Assembly (NCBI RefSeq): GCF_910594005.1
Contig: NC_057817.1
Coordinates: 31,969,001 to 32,033,000 of the forward strand
Direction of reading: 5' to 3'
DNA length: 64,000 bases
From: Cervus elaphus
Taxonomy: Eukaryota > Chordata > Mammalia > Artiodactyla > Cervidae
Shown here: piece by piece, positions 1 through 11,934 of the stretch
Position numbering within the stretch: position 1 is the stretch's first letter
Layout: each line of letters begins with the position of its first letter
Made by a program: the position numbers and the translations under genes
The notes under the pieces: model-generated
The model's input: only the letters and a program-made list of their open reading frames with translations
Database searches by the model: none
Told to the model about the DNA's origin: nothing

Positions 1-60
1 TATTGCAGTCCCTGGGGTCTGAAAGAGTCGGACATGACTTGGCGACTGAGCAACAACAAA
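1..60 (+). mobile_element. BovB / Bov-A 3' tail fragment, cut by window edge
   Basis: The window opens inside the typical 3' end shared by BovB LINEs and Bov-A SINEs: a GAAAGAGTCGGACATGACTT-like segment, then GCGACTGAGCAACAACAAA as the tail. The rest of the copy lies left of the window, so its full type cannot be decided. Confidence 0.75.
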
Positions 61-2393
61 AAGTCTATTTGAAAATAACTGTTAATTAATAACATTATTG
101 CTGCCATTAATATTGCTATGCCAACTTAATTTTTTTAATGTTTTGCTTTCAATATTTTTGTGTTACTATTAATTATGAACAAAATATAGACTGACTTTTA
201 AAAATCCAGTCTGAGAGATTCTCTATCCTTTAGAGATGTATGTATATCAATTAGCATTATACACATTTACTTTGTTGTATCCCTGGACTTTAAACAGGAG
301 GTGTCCAGAGGAACTGAGGATGACATGGTTATCCCCAGAAAGATGAATGTGAATTATTCTCTCACGATTCTCCTGAGCATGGCCCGGGAGTTACCTTATC
401 CTGTACTTATTTTACCTTTATCATCCATTTAAAGTGCAGTCACCTTCACGGCCGCCTGCATCTATGAGCCCTGGACCTGTCCTTTGTACCCCTTTCTCCT
501 ACTGCTTGGTTATCACAGTCCACAGGAGGGCATTCTCCGGGTGGTCCATTTCCTTCAGCACATGTGAGGGCGGTGTGAATGGGCTGACTCAGTTCTGTGC
601 ACAGTGAACCACAGGCACCTACAAGTCTGAGCCAGGCGCATTGCTCTCCCAGGCTCTGTCCATCTGGATCTTCCTCTGGCCTCCCCTGCATGCATCACTG
701 TGGTTTCTCCTATCTCATAGGTCCCTTCGCAAACCTCCTTCCTTGCACGCACAGGGGCGTGCACATGAGCACACGCACATCTGCCCACAGATTCCTCTTC
801 TGGTTCCAGCAGAGACTGGTGAGGGAGATTTTGCTCTAATGAGTATCACTGTTAGTAATGTCTCTGTTTTTCCTTGAAGTCAGCAAAGCAGATATTTTTG
901 TTTGGGGAGGGGGAAGCGCAGGTAGGGACACTGACCCAGTGACCAAATGCTGTTGGTGGAGGGGGAGGCATAAGAAGCGCTCGTATTCACTCAGTTGTGG
1001 CTCCCACAGCAGGGTTGGGCTTGGAGTGTCCAGGGTCCCCCCTACCCAAGCTGAGGTCAGACCTCAAGCTGAGCTGGAGTTGGGGGGAGGAAGGTGTGTG
1101 GAGATGTTGTTTCTGAAAGTCCCATCCCAGTGGTTTAGAGGCTGGAAACTGTGGAGGCTATATGAGTGTCTGTGGTCTGGGGAAAGCCCTGCAACGTAGG
1201 AGGCAAGGGGCCCTGAGGTGCATGCAGCACAGCGGGAGTCTGTAGGACCCACGTGGGCACGTCGAAGGAGGCCCCAAGAGAATTGTGAGCAGAAGAGCAC
1301 CTAGTCTTTCACAGCCTATGCTCCCTTCTGCCCAGAAGCGGGGCTCTCTTGGGGCTGACCAGGGGCCAGGTGACTTGCAGGGACCCAGGGAGACAGAGGT
1401 GGCAGACCCTGAAGGTGTGAGTATCGAGGGGGACTTTGTAAGTATCATCAGGGTCATGGCTACCATCCAGCCTTCATTGAAGTGGCAGGATCTGAAGACC
1501 AGCTCATCAGAGATCCTACCAGGGGGTGGGGGCAGGAGTTGAGTTCCATTGCTTGCAAGCCTTCCTGCTGGGAGGAAACAATGGAAGGAGCCATGTTTCC
1601 TTGGTAACAAAAGGTTTCTCAGAAACTATAACCCAGGTTAGGGACCAAGCAACCCAATTAAAAATATATGTTCACACAAATACACAAATCAATTACCCAA
1701 GATGATACATCATAACAAATCCTAAGCAATGTCCTATGGCCAAACATCTGAGTTTTCAGGGCTCAAGGGTGGGACAGAAGGGAGCAGCCATGTGAGTGGA
1801 CACATTGTACAACATATTCTGCTGATTAAGCTGAGATCAAAGCTTCACTGTGTGCTGATCCCCAGCAAGTTCACTGGCCCTGTCATCACCCCAGCAATGG
1901 GGACATCTTCTCGCTTGGGTTGTCCCCAAACACACCCAGGTATCAGCAAGCCATCTGGCACCAGCTGGTTGAGACTGACTTGGACGGACAGATCTAGATG
2001 AGGATGGCATCCTGGGCCAAGAACACAGGGGTGAGGGCAGTGGTCCATAGCACAGGGTATGGACTCTAATGGACTCTGTGCAGACATCACCCCTTGAGCC
2101 TGTTCCTCTGTAGCATCTTGAAAGTGCTCCCTGCCTGCCCCCGCCTCAACTTGCCGCCGTGAGTCCTATTTCCTGTGGAGCGGGTGGTGGGGGGAGTCAT
2201 CAGGAGCAGAGGGGACACTCAGTTCCCGGAGAGCACCCAGGTGTCGGCCCCACTCAGAGGAAAACAGCTCTGGAAGAAAGTTTCTCAGCGGCGGGTGTGT
2301 GGGTGGGTCCCTTCCTCCCCGGCGAACGGCAGTTAGAGTAATTGGCCAGATTACTGATTACCAACATGGTGGGTGGGGTGTGTAATTGGGCTG
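61..2393. other. Upstream flank, no supportable gene
   Basis: No reading frame here has a recognisable domain, and frames on both strands overlap without pattern, as expected for non-coding DNA. Base composition changes from AT-rich (61-420) to GC-richer with scattered CpG (440-2300). I recognise no young ruminant SINE in it. Confidence 0.6.
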
Positions 2394-2420
2394 GTGTGTG
2401 TGTGTGTGTGTGTGTGTGTG
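2394..2420. repeat. (TG)n microsatellite
   Basis: Uninterrupted TG dinucleotides, about 13 units, inside G-rich flanking sequence. Probably length-polymorphic. Confidence 0.9.
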
Positions 2421-5178
2421 GTGGGGACCGGAACCTAACAAAGCAAGTTTAGGATACAGAAAGCTGGCTTGTTAACCAGGAGAGCACGCCTGGTGCTCTG
2501 CCCCGGGGGGCCTTGGGTCCTGGAGTCAGCAATCAGGGTGAGGATGGCGGTACCGATGGTACCCAGAGACCCCCAACTTTGGGCTGCTTGCTTACAATGG
2601 GTTGTTCCTGCTTCATTTATAAGGGTCAGTCACATCTGACCCTTAGTTCATCTTTGAATATCAAACCAGGGAGGACCTGGTGGTGGCTGCCAGCTCCGTC
2701 CAGCTCTGGTCCCCTCACCCATCTTTCCAGCCTGCACTTAATGGGTCCAAAGTCTGGCTGAGGGCTTCATGCCAAGCTCATGGGCTCCAGGAGTCCCTGG
2801 AGAGCCATAGAGGGCCTGGACAGCAGGGGCTGTGACGCCTCCAAAGGCGTCTCGCCTGTGGTCTCAGGCAGGCGTCTGATAGCACAGGGCTGCGTGGTCT
2901 TGGGCTCAGCTTCCACCCTCCCCTCTGGCCACGCTGACCCAGGCCTCCCACCCCCACGTTGGCCTGGGGACCCAGGGAAGAGGGCCTGATTGTGCAAGTT
3001 TGGGTCCAGACCTCCGCTGTGGGGGCTTTCTCTGGGCTCAAGAGGGAACTTGGGCCAAGAGGTAGAATAAACAGGCCGTGTTCCTGGGAAGAACTGTCGT
3101 GACCAGCTGCTTGAGGTTGAGGGAGAGGGCCCGGTGTCCAGACCCAGAGCTAGGGGCCCAGGCCACACAGAATCATCTGGACGGTGGGGAGACTGGACTC
3201 AGCCAGGGGAGAGCGTCCTCTCTGGAGCCTCCCACCCTCCCTGGACCTTCACGTGGTGCGGCAGCCTGCCTTATCCTTGTTTGCAATCGCTGACCTGGTC
3301 CTTAAAGTTCCTCAGGGCTGGAGAAGTTTGCCCTGAAGCTTGTCTGGGGCTGGCTCAGCCATGGGATCAGACTAGAAGTGAGAGATAATACTTAGCCTTT
3401 CTGAGCCAAATGTTGAGAGGGAGCAGGGTGTTGTCCAAACTGGACCAGGCAGCCTGGAGTGAGTGTAGTGGGATTTGGGTCACTTAAGGGCTTCATCTGA
3501 ACTAATAGTACTGACTGTGGCTCTTCACCAGAATTAATTTTAAAGTCTCTGGATGGTCAGAAACTTTCCTAGGATCATTCTCAGCCCAAGGAAGATATTT
3601 TGGGAAAAGAATGTCCTTATTTAAAGCTGAAAAAAAAAAAAAAAACCCAGTGTGATTCTTGCTGTTCTAGTAAATTTATCAATCCCCTATAATTTTCTTG
3701 ACCCAAAAGATAACAAGCTGTGCTCTTAAAGAAGGACTCAACCACATCCTTCCCCTGGGCCATCTCTGTGCTGCCCCCTCCCTCCAAAACACAACCGTAC
3801 AGCCCTGGCACAAGTGGTCAGACCAGCCCACAACTCTAAGCATGGTTTCCCACCACGCTGAATATGTAGACCCCAAATAGTTCAGGCTGCAATCTCTGGG
3901 AAGCCCCTAATGTCCCTGGGCTAGAAGCTCCCACATTGAGCATATGATACCCCTGTGTTCACTCCCCCCAAACCCTCTCCTCTTACGGGAGGTGACTGCA
4001 CTCATAGAGCATCCCTGAACTGGGGGGCCAACACGTGGGCTTGGCGCTCATGGGATCTTTTCTCCTTTCAGATCCCTCCTCTTCTGGATCCCACCAGCAA
4101 CAGGAGAGCCATAAAGAGGGTCCCAGGGTTAAGGGCCATCATGGTTGAGCCCATAGATGATCTTGGTCATGGCAAAGTCAACATCATGGCAAGACCCATG
4201 AGCCACTTACTTCCCTAACATGTTGTTTTCTGTTCTTCTTTCCCAACTTTCCCCCAGATCCACTATCCACCTTTCTCTGCCCTGTTCTGGGCTGCAGGAA
4301 GATGACATGTCTGAACCACATCTTCCTGGGCTCCCTTCCTGACTGTCTTCTGATGAGTCCAGCTAGGGGAGGCACTTTAGGGGATGAGGGAGGAAAGAGA
4401 GATCAGGTATTTCACTCTGCTCCTCCTTGCTTCAAAACTCATTCTTTGGCAATAGTTGCTTGCCTCCGTGACTACGAGTCTCATCCAGGTGGCCTGTTCT
4501 CCACGGCTCCAGCTCTCACCAGGCCCTGGTTACTATCACATTCCTTATTCCTTAGATCATTGAGGTTGAGGTGGTAACGATTTCTTTCTTGAGGTGGTAA
4601 TGTAGAGTCATTCCTACACTCTGATTTTATTCCCTTAACCTTGCCCACACATATGTCAAAAACATTTCTTCAAAGTCTCTTCATTTGAGCCCTCTGGGGA
4701 AAACTGCTTTTCCTGCTGGGGCCCTGACACATCTCACCTTGTCCATTTCCTAAACTGACAGCACTTCTCTGATAGGATCCTTGGATCAGTTTCAGAGCTC
4801 TGCTGCCAACACTTCTTCCGTTACTTCTTATATGAGATACCCGGGCTCGGATCCACTCTATTCCTTCCATTTGGAGGAGTCGATTCTACTTCCGGTCCCC
4901 GCCAGCCAGTCCCTTCACAGGGGCCTGGTGGTGGATGTTGGTGGACACTGTCAAGGTTCTGACCCTACAGCTATGTCCTCTTCTGGTCATCCCCAGGCAG
5001 GACTCCTGGGAGATCACCCCACTTGAAGAGAAACAGTGCCAGAGTAGAGAGCAGGAACGATGCAGGTGGATATTAAACAGGGAAGAAAAGAAAGACAGAT
5101 GCATAAAAAACTGTACGGACATCTCAGACATTAGTCAAGTAAGAGAAGTATTTCCACGTTGGACAGGAGATGACAGAG
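2421..5178. other. Upstream flank, no gene; poly(A) run and possible old LTR-like decay
   Basis: No gene is supported. A 16-base A run lies at about 3630-3645. Sequence around 4300-4740 reads like the 3' part of an old mammalian LTR or MaLR-type repeat (pyrimidine-rich text ending in a CTGCTGGGGCCCTGACACAT-like segment), but I cannot classify it. The remainder looks unique. Confidence 0.4.
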
Positions 5179-5190
5179 CTTCTAGGAGGG

Positions 5191-5379
5191 AATAAATCTG
5201 CCTACAATGCAGGAGACCTGGGTTCAGTCCCTGGGTTGGGAAAATCCCCTGGAGAAGGGAATGGTAACCCACGCCAGTATTCTTACCTGGAGAATCCCAT
5301 GGACAGAGGAGCCTGGTGGGCCACAGTCCATGGGGTTGCAAAGAGTCGGACATGACTGAGCGGCTAACACTTCACTTCA
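5191..5379 (+). mobile_element. Bov-tA SINE with clear target-site duplication
   Basis: A tRNA-Glu-like head (TGCCTACAATGCAGGAGACC, then GGTTCAGTCCCTGGGTTGGG) is joined to the BovB-derived tail (CCACAGTCCATGGGGTTGCA, GAGTCGGACATGACTGAGCG) and ends in TTCACTTCACTT. The direct repeat CTTCTAGGAGGG at 5179-5190 and 5380-5391 is a 12-bp target-site duplication, so both ends are defined. Confidence 0.93.
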
Positions 5380-5391
5380 CTTCTAGGAGGG

Positions 5392-6325
5392 AGAAGGGAG
5401 GTAGAATGTGGTGCTCAAGATAAGGCCCAAACTCCTCAACATGCATGACACTCGATGACTTTCCTGATCTGGCTCAAACTCAGCTTGGTAGACGTCTGGG
5501 CTAGTGCCTATGCACATGTGGACCTCATGTTTCCCAGCTACTTGTTCTCCCCTGAAGTCCCTGAGCACTCAGGTTTTCCCCTCTGAGTAGAAAATGCTTC
5601 TTGTTAAGCTCTTGATTGCTTTGTTATGAGTATCACATAGGTAATGGCTTAAAACAACACCTGTTTATGATCTCACGGTTTTATAGGTCAGAAGTCCAGG
5701 CGGGCTCCACTGAGGTCTCTACTTAGGTTCTCACAAGGCCAAAGTCAAAGTGCTCTTCTTGGGAAGAATCAACCTTCAGGCTCATTCAGGCTTTTGGTGG
5801 AATATATTAGCTCGGGGCTGCAGGGCTGAGGTCCTGGTGTCCTGGCTGGCTGTCAGCCCGGGGTCTCTTTCAGCTCCTTTAATCCACCCTCATCTCTTCT
5901 CCTGTCCTTCCTTCTGCAAAGCAGCAATGGCATGTTGGGCCCTCCTGCTTCAGATTTCTCTCGGTACCTGACACCAGCTAGATAAAATCCTTTACTTTTA
6001 AAGGGCTCGCGTGATTAGATTAGGCCTATATCGGCAATTTCCCTTTTGCCATATTATTATAGGAGTAACATCATCCATCTGAAAGTTCTTCTCACACCTT
6101 CTATCCTTAGTTCAAATGCTACCACCACTGTAGAGCCTTCCTGGTCAATTTACTCAGAATTAACTGCTCTCCTACCACGTCACTGGCTCTTGATTCTACC
6201 TCTTACCTCATTGTGTTAATGAGCAATTTGAGAATAGGAACCATGTCTTACTCATCTTTGCATCTTCTGTTGCACCAATGTCTCCCACTTAGGGGGTGCT
6301 CAGTAAACATTTACTGAAAGGAGGG
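5392..6325 (+). repeat. L2 LINE 3' region, split by a later insertion
   Basis: The 5392-5600 part resembles the L2 text that reads 'aggcccaaactcctcaacatg ... tgatctggctcaaactcagc'. The 6060-6325 part resembles the downstream L2 text, ending in the typical GGGTGCTCAGTAAACATTTA 3' end. The missing middle coincides with a different repeat at about 5605-6060, which implies that repeat inserted into the L2. Both parts are old and diverged. Confidence 0.6.
5605..6060. mobile_element. LTR-like (MaLR-type?) insertion inside L2
   Basis: Contains GGCTTAAAACAACACCTGTT, then 'aggtcagaagtccaggcggg', a GCTGTCAGCCCGGGGTCTC-like middle and TTTAAAGGGCTCGCGTGATT. These phrases recur in old mammalian LTR-type repeats that I recognise but cannot name with certainty. 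Its ends match the break in the surrounding L2. No short target duplication was resolved. It has no coding content. Confidence 0.4.
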
Positions 6326-6424
6326 GAGCAGGGAAAGAAGGGGGGAGATAGGAAGAAAGGAAGGAAGAGGTAGAGACTATAAGGACAAAATGACAAGCAT
6401 CTGAAAGCTCACCTCATCTGAAGG

Positions 6425-6655
6425 GGTGTGCTGTGTTGTGCTAAGTGACTTCGGTCATGTCTGGCTCTTTGCAACACTGGACTGTAGCCCGCCAGGCTCC
6501 TCTGTCCATGGGATTCTGCAGGCAAGAATACTGGAGTGGGTTTCCATGGCCTCCTCCAGGGGAATCTTCCCAACCCAGGGATCGAACCCCTGACTCTTAC
6601 ATCTTCTGCATTGGCAGGCAGGTTCTTTACCACTCTCGCCACTTGGGAAGACCTG
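6425..6655 (-). mobile_element. Bov-tA SINE, minus strand
   Basis: On the + strand the tail comes first (CTAAGTGACTTCGGTCATGT, GACTGTAGCCCGCCAGGCTC) and the tRNA-like head last (ATCGAACCCCTGACTC, CTTTACCACTCTCGCCACTT), so the element points left. The repeat ATCTGAAG at 6416-6423 and 6657-6664 is a plausible 8-bp target duplication. Confidence 0.88.
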
Positions 6656-6911
6656 AATCTGAAGAGTTATATCTCTAGAAAGATATTGAGGATAACAGGA
6701 CCACTTCACTTTTTTTTTTTAAATTTCCCCTCCTCCTCCCCCATTCCTGTTTCTCCTTCTGTTTCTCCTTCTTCCTCAAACTTGATTTGGGTAAGTTTCA
6801 GACTCAGCACTCATTTGCTACACGAAGGGGGCAAGAACTAATGTTTCGTATCTTTGTTTCCTAGCAAAGTGCATAGTATGTTCATCAAAAGAACCAATTC
6901 AAGAAATTTGT

Positions 6912-7085
6912 CCTGGGATTTCCCTGGTGGTCCAGTGGCTAAGACTCTGTGCTCCCAAGGCAAGGAGGCTGGTTTTAATCCCTGGTCAGGGAACTACATC
7001 CTACATTCCTCAATTAAAGCTCTCACATGCCACAACTAAAACTTGGTGCAGCCAAATAAATAAATAAATAATTTTTTTTAAAAAA
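6912..7085 (+). mobile_element. CHR-type tRNA-Glu SINE
   Basis: Starts GATTTCCCTGGTGGTCCAGT, continues with the B-box-like GGTTTTAATCCCTGGTCAGG, and ends with GCAGCCAAATAAATAAATAA plus an A/T-rich tail. It lacks the BovB-derived tail of Bov-tA, which separates the two families. Confidence 0.85.
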
Positions 7086-8611
7086 AAGAAAGAAAGCAAT
7101 CTGTCCTACACTGTGTAAGCCCAGTGGTTATACCCTCTCTCGAAAAGCCAGGATCAAGAAGACAGACCACAGAGGACAAAGTGGTGAAGGGTCCCAGCTC
7201 TTCCTTTGTGAGTTCTCAGTTGGCCTTTTCTGATTCTTTTCACATGTTTTGTTTCCTCCTCTTCCTACCCTGGCCTCAGGTACCAAAAGGGAAAGAGGCT
7301 ACTCAATCAAGGAAATGCATTCTTTTGATACATTGACCTTAAAGAGAAAACTAATAAATGTAACATATACATATAGTAAGTACCCAAGCTGAACAGAAAG
7401 ATTAGACAAAAAGTAAAAATCTCCTCTACACTTCTTTTACCCACCCTAAGTTCCAGACCCTAAGTTCAAAGAAGAATCTCTCTCCAAAGTTGTTAATGTT
7501 AACGGTTTTTTAAAACTCCTTCCAGAGAAAACATTTCATGGTACTTGTATTTTAAGCTCAGTAATGATACAATGATATTCTGTTGCTAGCACACAGTTTA
7601 ATTGGGACCTGATTGCCGTAAAGACCACTTTCTCTTCTCTGAACTATTAAGTCAATTTAGAAGCTGTTAACAAAACCACTTTTCAAGCAAATTATTGAAC
7701 CTGTTTACAGTTCATTCCAAGATGAAGATGAGGTGTTATTTTAATCCCCAGGATAACAGCTTCCTCTCCTCCTTCCCACCACTGTGCCGTCCTCATCTCC
7801 CAGTTCATCTGTCTGCTACCCAGATGAAAGCAGTTAAGAGGTTCAGAAAGACATTTTCAAGGATATTTCAATATTTTTTTCTCCAGAAGATAGAAAGTGG
7901 ACAAAACCATCTCCCTGCTACTTTCCCATCTGCCTTGACTTCGGCCCTCCGCGGATGCAGCAGAAGGCAATGACTGAGACATTTAGATAAGGAATGTCCT
8001 AATAGTGGAGGGATGAGGATGCTTGCTAGTTTCAAAATAACAGCCTTGCTAGTTACATTCTAATTTACCTGTTAGGATGTAATTTGGAGCATTTATTGAA
8101 GATGTGCGTTTGCGTGTGTGTAACTTTCTTTTTTTTCAGGATGGTAACCTTTCTGTTTATAAGTAAAGCTGCAGCAGAAGCAAGTACGGCCAACCCTGGG
8201 TACAATTGGGCTGAGCAAGTTCTTAATTTAAAGACATATCCTAAGATCTAATGATCTAAACACTGGGATTCAACTTTGAGGAAAGGTTTGCATCTACCAC
8301 TTCTGAGATCTTTTCCATCCCCACTCCCATTTTCTATACATCTTTTTCCTACTTATAGCTTAATGTGTCATCTTGACTCTCCAACCCTCTAAACCAGCCT
8401 TCAGACAACCAAAAATTCATTAAGTATAAACTCATTTATACAACCTGAAGCAGTATTTACAAAAGTATAAGCAATAAAAAAAGTTTCCACTCCGTGCTCC
8501 AGGGAGCATTTAGGTTTGGAAAAGCCTGAATACTACCTTTCCTGCTTTGAGAGTTCTAGTACAGATTCATGCAGGAAAGGCCCTGAGAAGTCTTATGTGG
8601 AAGAAACCTGT
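7086..8611. other. Upstream flank, nothing recognised
   Basis: AT-rich sequence without a convincing reading frame or a repeat that I can name. The short frames at 7124 and 7695 contain no domain and are not supported as genes. Confidence 0.5.
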
Positions 8612-9225
8612 TTAATGTTGATTCATTCACTCATTCAGTATTTATTGAGTTTCTACAGTGTCCCACATGTTTTTCTAGCCACCAGAGCCATGGCCATGAA
8701 TAAGATAGATGGTTTTTCATTTTAATTTTGGTGGAACAGATACATAAGTAGAAAAAGTGTTATTACAGATTATTACAGAGTGTTAAAGGGTGTGGTCAGC
8801 TGTGACATTTGAACCAAGACTTGAATGAGTAATCAGAAGAAGCCAGCTATGTGAGGATCTGGGAAGAGCATCCCTGGCAGCTGCTGCTGCTAAGTCGCTT
8901 CAGCCGTGTCCGACTCTGTGCGACCCCATAGATGGCAGCCCAGCAGGCTCCCCCATCCCTGGGATTCTCCAGGCAAGAACACTGGAGTGAGTTGCCATTT
9001 CCTTCTCCAATGCATGAAAGTGAAAAGTGAAAGTGAAGTCACTCAGTCGTGTCTAACTTCTAGTGACCCCATGGACTTCAGCTTACCAGGCTCCTCCATC
9101 CATGGGATTTTCCAGGCAAGAGTACTGGAGTGGGGTGCCATTGCCTTCTCTGCATCCCTGGCAGAGGGACTAGCAAATTCAGAGGTGCTGAGGCTAGGGT
9201 GAGCTTTTGCATGTTTGGCTCTGAA
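8612..9225 (-). repeat. L2 LINE, minus strand, interrupted by a Bov-A2
   Basis: The left part (8612-8867) begins with the typical inverted L2 end TTCATTCACTCATTCAGTAT-TTATTGAG. The reading resumes after the SINE at 9165 with 'agagggactagcaaattcag ... tgctgaggctaggg'. Joining the parts across the SINE restores a continuous L2-like text, so the SINE is younger. Confidence 0.6.
8881..9151 (-). mobile_element. Bov-A2 SINE (two Bov-A units), minus strand
   Basis: Two successive Bov-A units, each with the GGGATT(C/T)TCCAGGCAAGA signature, are joined by a GAAAGTGAAAAGTGAAAGTG linker. There is no tRNA head. GCATCCCTGGCAG at 8868-8880 and 9152-9164 is a perfect 13-bp target-site duplication. Confidence 0.95.
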
Positions 9226-9402
9226 AGATGAAGCCAAGTACCCTAGACCAGAGAGAAGACAAGTGGTACCAGGTGAGATCTGAGAGGCAAGAAGGGTCCA
9301 GAACATTCACCCTCTTGCCATCTACAGTGAGCTATTCACCCAGCATTTCCTAACCGTTTTTGATCACAGAACATTTTTGTAACTGGTATAAAAATATCTG
9401 TT

Positions 9403-9582
9403 GGAACTTCCCTGGTGGTCCAGTGGCTAAGACTCCATGTTCCTAATGCAGGGAGGGGCTTGGGTCTGATCCCTGGTCAGGGAACTAGATCCCATATACA
9501 ACTAAGGGTTTGCATGTCACAACTAAAGATCCCACATGCTGCAGCTAAGGTCCAGTGCAACCAAATAAATAAATGTTTAAAG
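9403..9582 (+). mobile_element. CHR-type SINE
   Basis: Begins ACTTCCCTGGTGGTCCAGTG and has GATCCCTGGTCAGGGAACTA, GATCCCACATGCTGCAGCTA and a final CAACCAAATAAATAAATG. A near-identical short direct repeat (ATCTGTT, about 9396-9402 and 9585-9591) probably marks the target duplication. Confidence 0.87.
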
Positions 9583-9589
9583 AAATCTG

Positions 9590-10334
9590 TTAGCATCCCA
9601 TGTAACTAGTCTGCTGTGGATCATAGTTTGTAAATCCCTGATCTAAAGGTACAATCCCTCTCAGAATGCATCTTCCTGGAGGAATCGCATTCTAACAGGG
9701 GTTTATTCTGACAAAATAAAGCTCTAAAGTAGAGTTGCAGACTTCAACTAGCAGAGTATTTTCTTTTTTCTTTTCTTTTGATTTTTGTTTTGAACAATAA
9801 AACATGCCCTGGTTGTCAGAAGTTATTTTAAAGGCTTATAAAATGTTATTTATGTAATATATTGCTTTTTGTAAGTTTTAAATATTTTAATATTGATGCT
9901 TCTTGAACTTTGGATTTTTTTATTACAGCCTAAGAAGTTTTGAAATGAGTATGAATGACAGAGAGAAGGGAGGGGCAAACCAATTAAGATTCTTCTGTGT
10001 GAATAAGAAGAGGGATGGAGAGTTTTCAGCTATTATCACAGAGTTAAAGATAAAAGCCTCATTGAAGAACGAATGAGTGAATGGTCATGAGCCCAGTAAA
10101 AGGAACTGAAATCAGGAAAAGACTCAAGACAGCAGAAGAATGTGGTAGTATAAGGAATTACTGAGAAATTGTATAGAATGTTCTGGTTGCGCAAGAGCCT
10201 AGAAGGAGTGGACAGGCTTCCCATCTGCCTGGTGAGATTTTAGGTTAATTTCCTGGAATCCTATTTCGATGCCACAGCAGGGAAAGTGACAGCAGGGGGC
10301 TAAGTAAGTTCAAGAAAGGACTATTTCAGAGTTA
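9590..10334. other. Upstream flank, nothing recognised
   Basis: AT-rich non-coding sequence. No tract here has a frame with recognisable protein content or a nameable repeat. Confidence 0.5.
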
Positions 10335-10545
10335 GGACTTCCCTGGTGGCTCAGGGGTAAAGAACCCACATGCCAAAGCAAGAGACACGGGTTCGATCCC
10401 TGGGTTGAGAAGATCCCCTGGAGAAGGAAATGGCAACCCACTCCAATATTCTTGTCTGGGAAATCCCATGGACAGAGGAGCCTGGTGGGCTATAGTCATG
10501 TGGTCACAAAGAGTCAGACACAACTGAGCGACTACATGCCACCAC
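10335..10545 (+). mobile_element. Bov-tA SINE
   Basis: Head: ACTTCCCTGGTGGCTCAGGG and GGGTTCGATCCCTGGGTTGA. Tail: CCCATGGACAGAGGAGCCTG and GAGTCAGACACAACTGAGCG. The orientation is that of the + strand. Target duplication not resolved. Confidence 0.9.
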
Positions 10546-10745
10546 ACTAAGAAAGTTAATAAGAAATAATTTCACCCCAAGGAAGAACTCAGCTTCCAAA
10601 ACAAGTCAATAATACTAAGACAAAAAACAAGGGAATAATGTCTGACATTTATTGAGTGCTCACTACACTTCAGACAACCTAGTGAGTGCTTTATTTAATT
10701 CAATGCTTGTGACACCTCGGTGAAGTAGGAAGAAATATCATGTCT

Positions 10746-11762
10746 GGTATTTTCCCAGTAAGTATGTTTGCCACAAGGATTTTCACCACAAACATTTTCA
10801 CTGCATAACTAATTGACTGTAAAGCAGTTTTGCCATAAAAAAAAAAAATAAGAGAGACATTAAAAAGAACATAATAAAACATGAGTCTGAGTCAATGGGC
10901 ATGAGTCTGAGTAAGCTCCGGGAGTTGTTGATGGACAGGGAAGCCTGGCATGGGGTCTCAAAGAGTTGGACATGACTGAGCGACTGAACTGAACTGAATG
11001 GAATAAAACATGAAAAATTAAATAACAAAATCACAAAAACTGTTGTGAAATACAAAATATTTGAATACATTTAAAATGTGTGCATAGTCATGGTGTGCAT
11101 AGCACATGACTTCCAGGTCATTTGTTTACAGTATTTTATTTTATGCATGTTGGGGGCTTGCTGATTTGTTTCCTCATTCAGCATTGCACTTTTTCTTTTT
11201 CCATAAAATTTCTTCCTTCATTGAAAGAGAGATCCATTTCCAAATCGTAGAATGTGTATCTGTAACTGAGCTTTATATTGCCTTGTGAGAGCCTCTCTAC
11301 TGTTGGTTGTTCTTGGCATGTTGTTACAATGTCTGTTGATAGACGTTCCAAAGGTCTATGGGAAATGTGGATTCAGCTCTGCAACTTCAAATCACTGAAG
11401 GATTTGCACAGTGATATGTTATCATTTTCTAGTATAATGTGCAACTTCTCTTAATTCACACGTTCAGTGAGTCTTATCACTGTATTTTCCACCAAATCCA
11501 TATACATCCACAGTTGTTATCATCCACTACTTTAAGACTGCCAGATCTTCTCCTCACTGTACAGACCATTATGAATGCTAAGATTTATATAATGTAAAAA
11601 TGAGGGTACTGTGCCAATGCCACAGATTTAAAACCAAACTGCCAGCAGGTTATTTTATCTTTTACTTGGGTTACGGCCTATTAGTTATGCTGTGAAAATG
11701 TTTGCGTCCAAAATGCTAATGGCAAAGATGTCTATAGCAAAGACGCTTGCAACAAAAGTACC
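10746..11762. mobile_element. Unclassified DNA transposon with long degenerate inverted ends
   Basis: The two ends are inverted copies. The left end carries AACATTTTCACTGCATAACT at about 10791-10810. The right end, read on the minus strand, carries AACATTTTCACAGCATAACT at about 11683-11702. The similarity extends outward to GGTA at both tips, about 70-90 bp per end with roughly 75% identity in the core. It interrupts a MIR and contains a later BovB fragment at 10885-11001. The internal sequence has no open transposase frame. I cannot name the family; long inverted ends would fit a MuDR-like or other cut-and-paste element. Confidence 0.6.
10885..11001 (+). mobile_element. 5'-truncated BovB 3' end with 12-bp target duplication
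   Basis: Carries the terminal BovB text GTAAGCTCCGGGAGTTGTTG, ATGGACAGGGAAGCCTGGCA and the end repeat (ACTGA)n. AATAAAACATGA at 10873-10884 and 11002-11013 flanks it perfectly. This is a very short retrotransposition product inside the older transposon. Confidence 0.9.
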
Positions 11763-11934
11763 TGGAATAAAAAAAATTCCTATTATATACATAAAGAAGA
11801 TGGTGATCTGAGTAGTTAAATAACTAGCTTAAGGTCATGCAGTTGTTAAATTGCAGGACTAAGATTTAAACTTAGATCAGCCTGAGTCCAGAACCACAAT
11901 ACTTAATCACTGCTCTATACTGACAGAACATGGA

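Larger units (their letters stand above)
10634..11930 (-). repeat. MIR SINE, minus strand, split by a 1-kb insertion
   Basis: The left piece (about 10634-10745) has the inverted MIR phrase ACATTTATTGAGTGCTCACT and a GTGAAGTAGG motif. The right piece (about 11765-11930) resumes with AGTTAAATAACTAGCTTAAG, 'gtcatgcagttg' and ends near the MIR body. The break between them is exactly filled by the inverted-repeat element at 10746-11762. Confidence 0.6.

Noticed and set aside
5191..5260. tRNA-like segments in the SINE heads as tRNA genes
   Set aside because: The heads are diverged from tRNA, are fused to BovB-derived tails and recur many times with target duplications, so they are SINEs, not functional tRNA genes.
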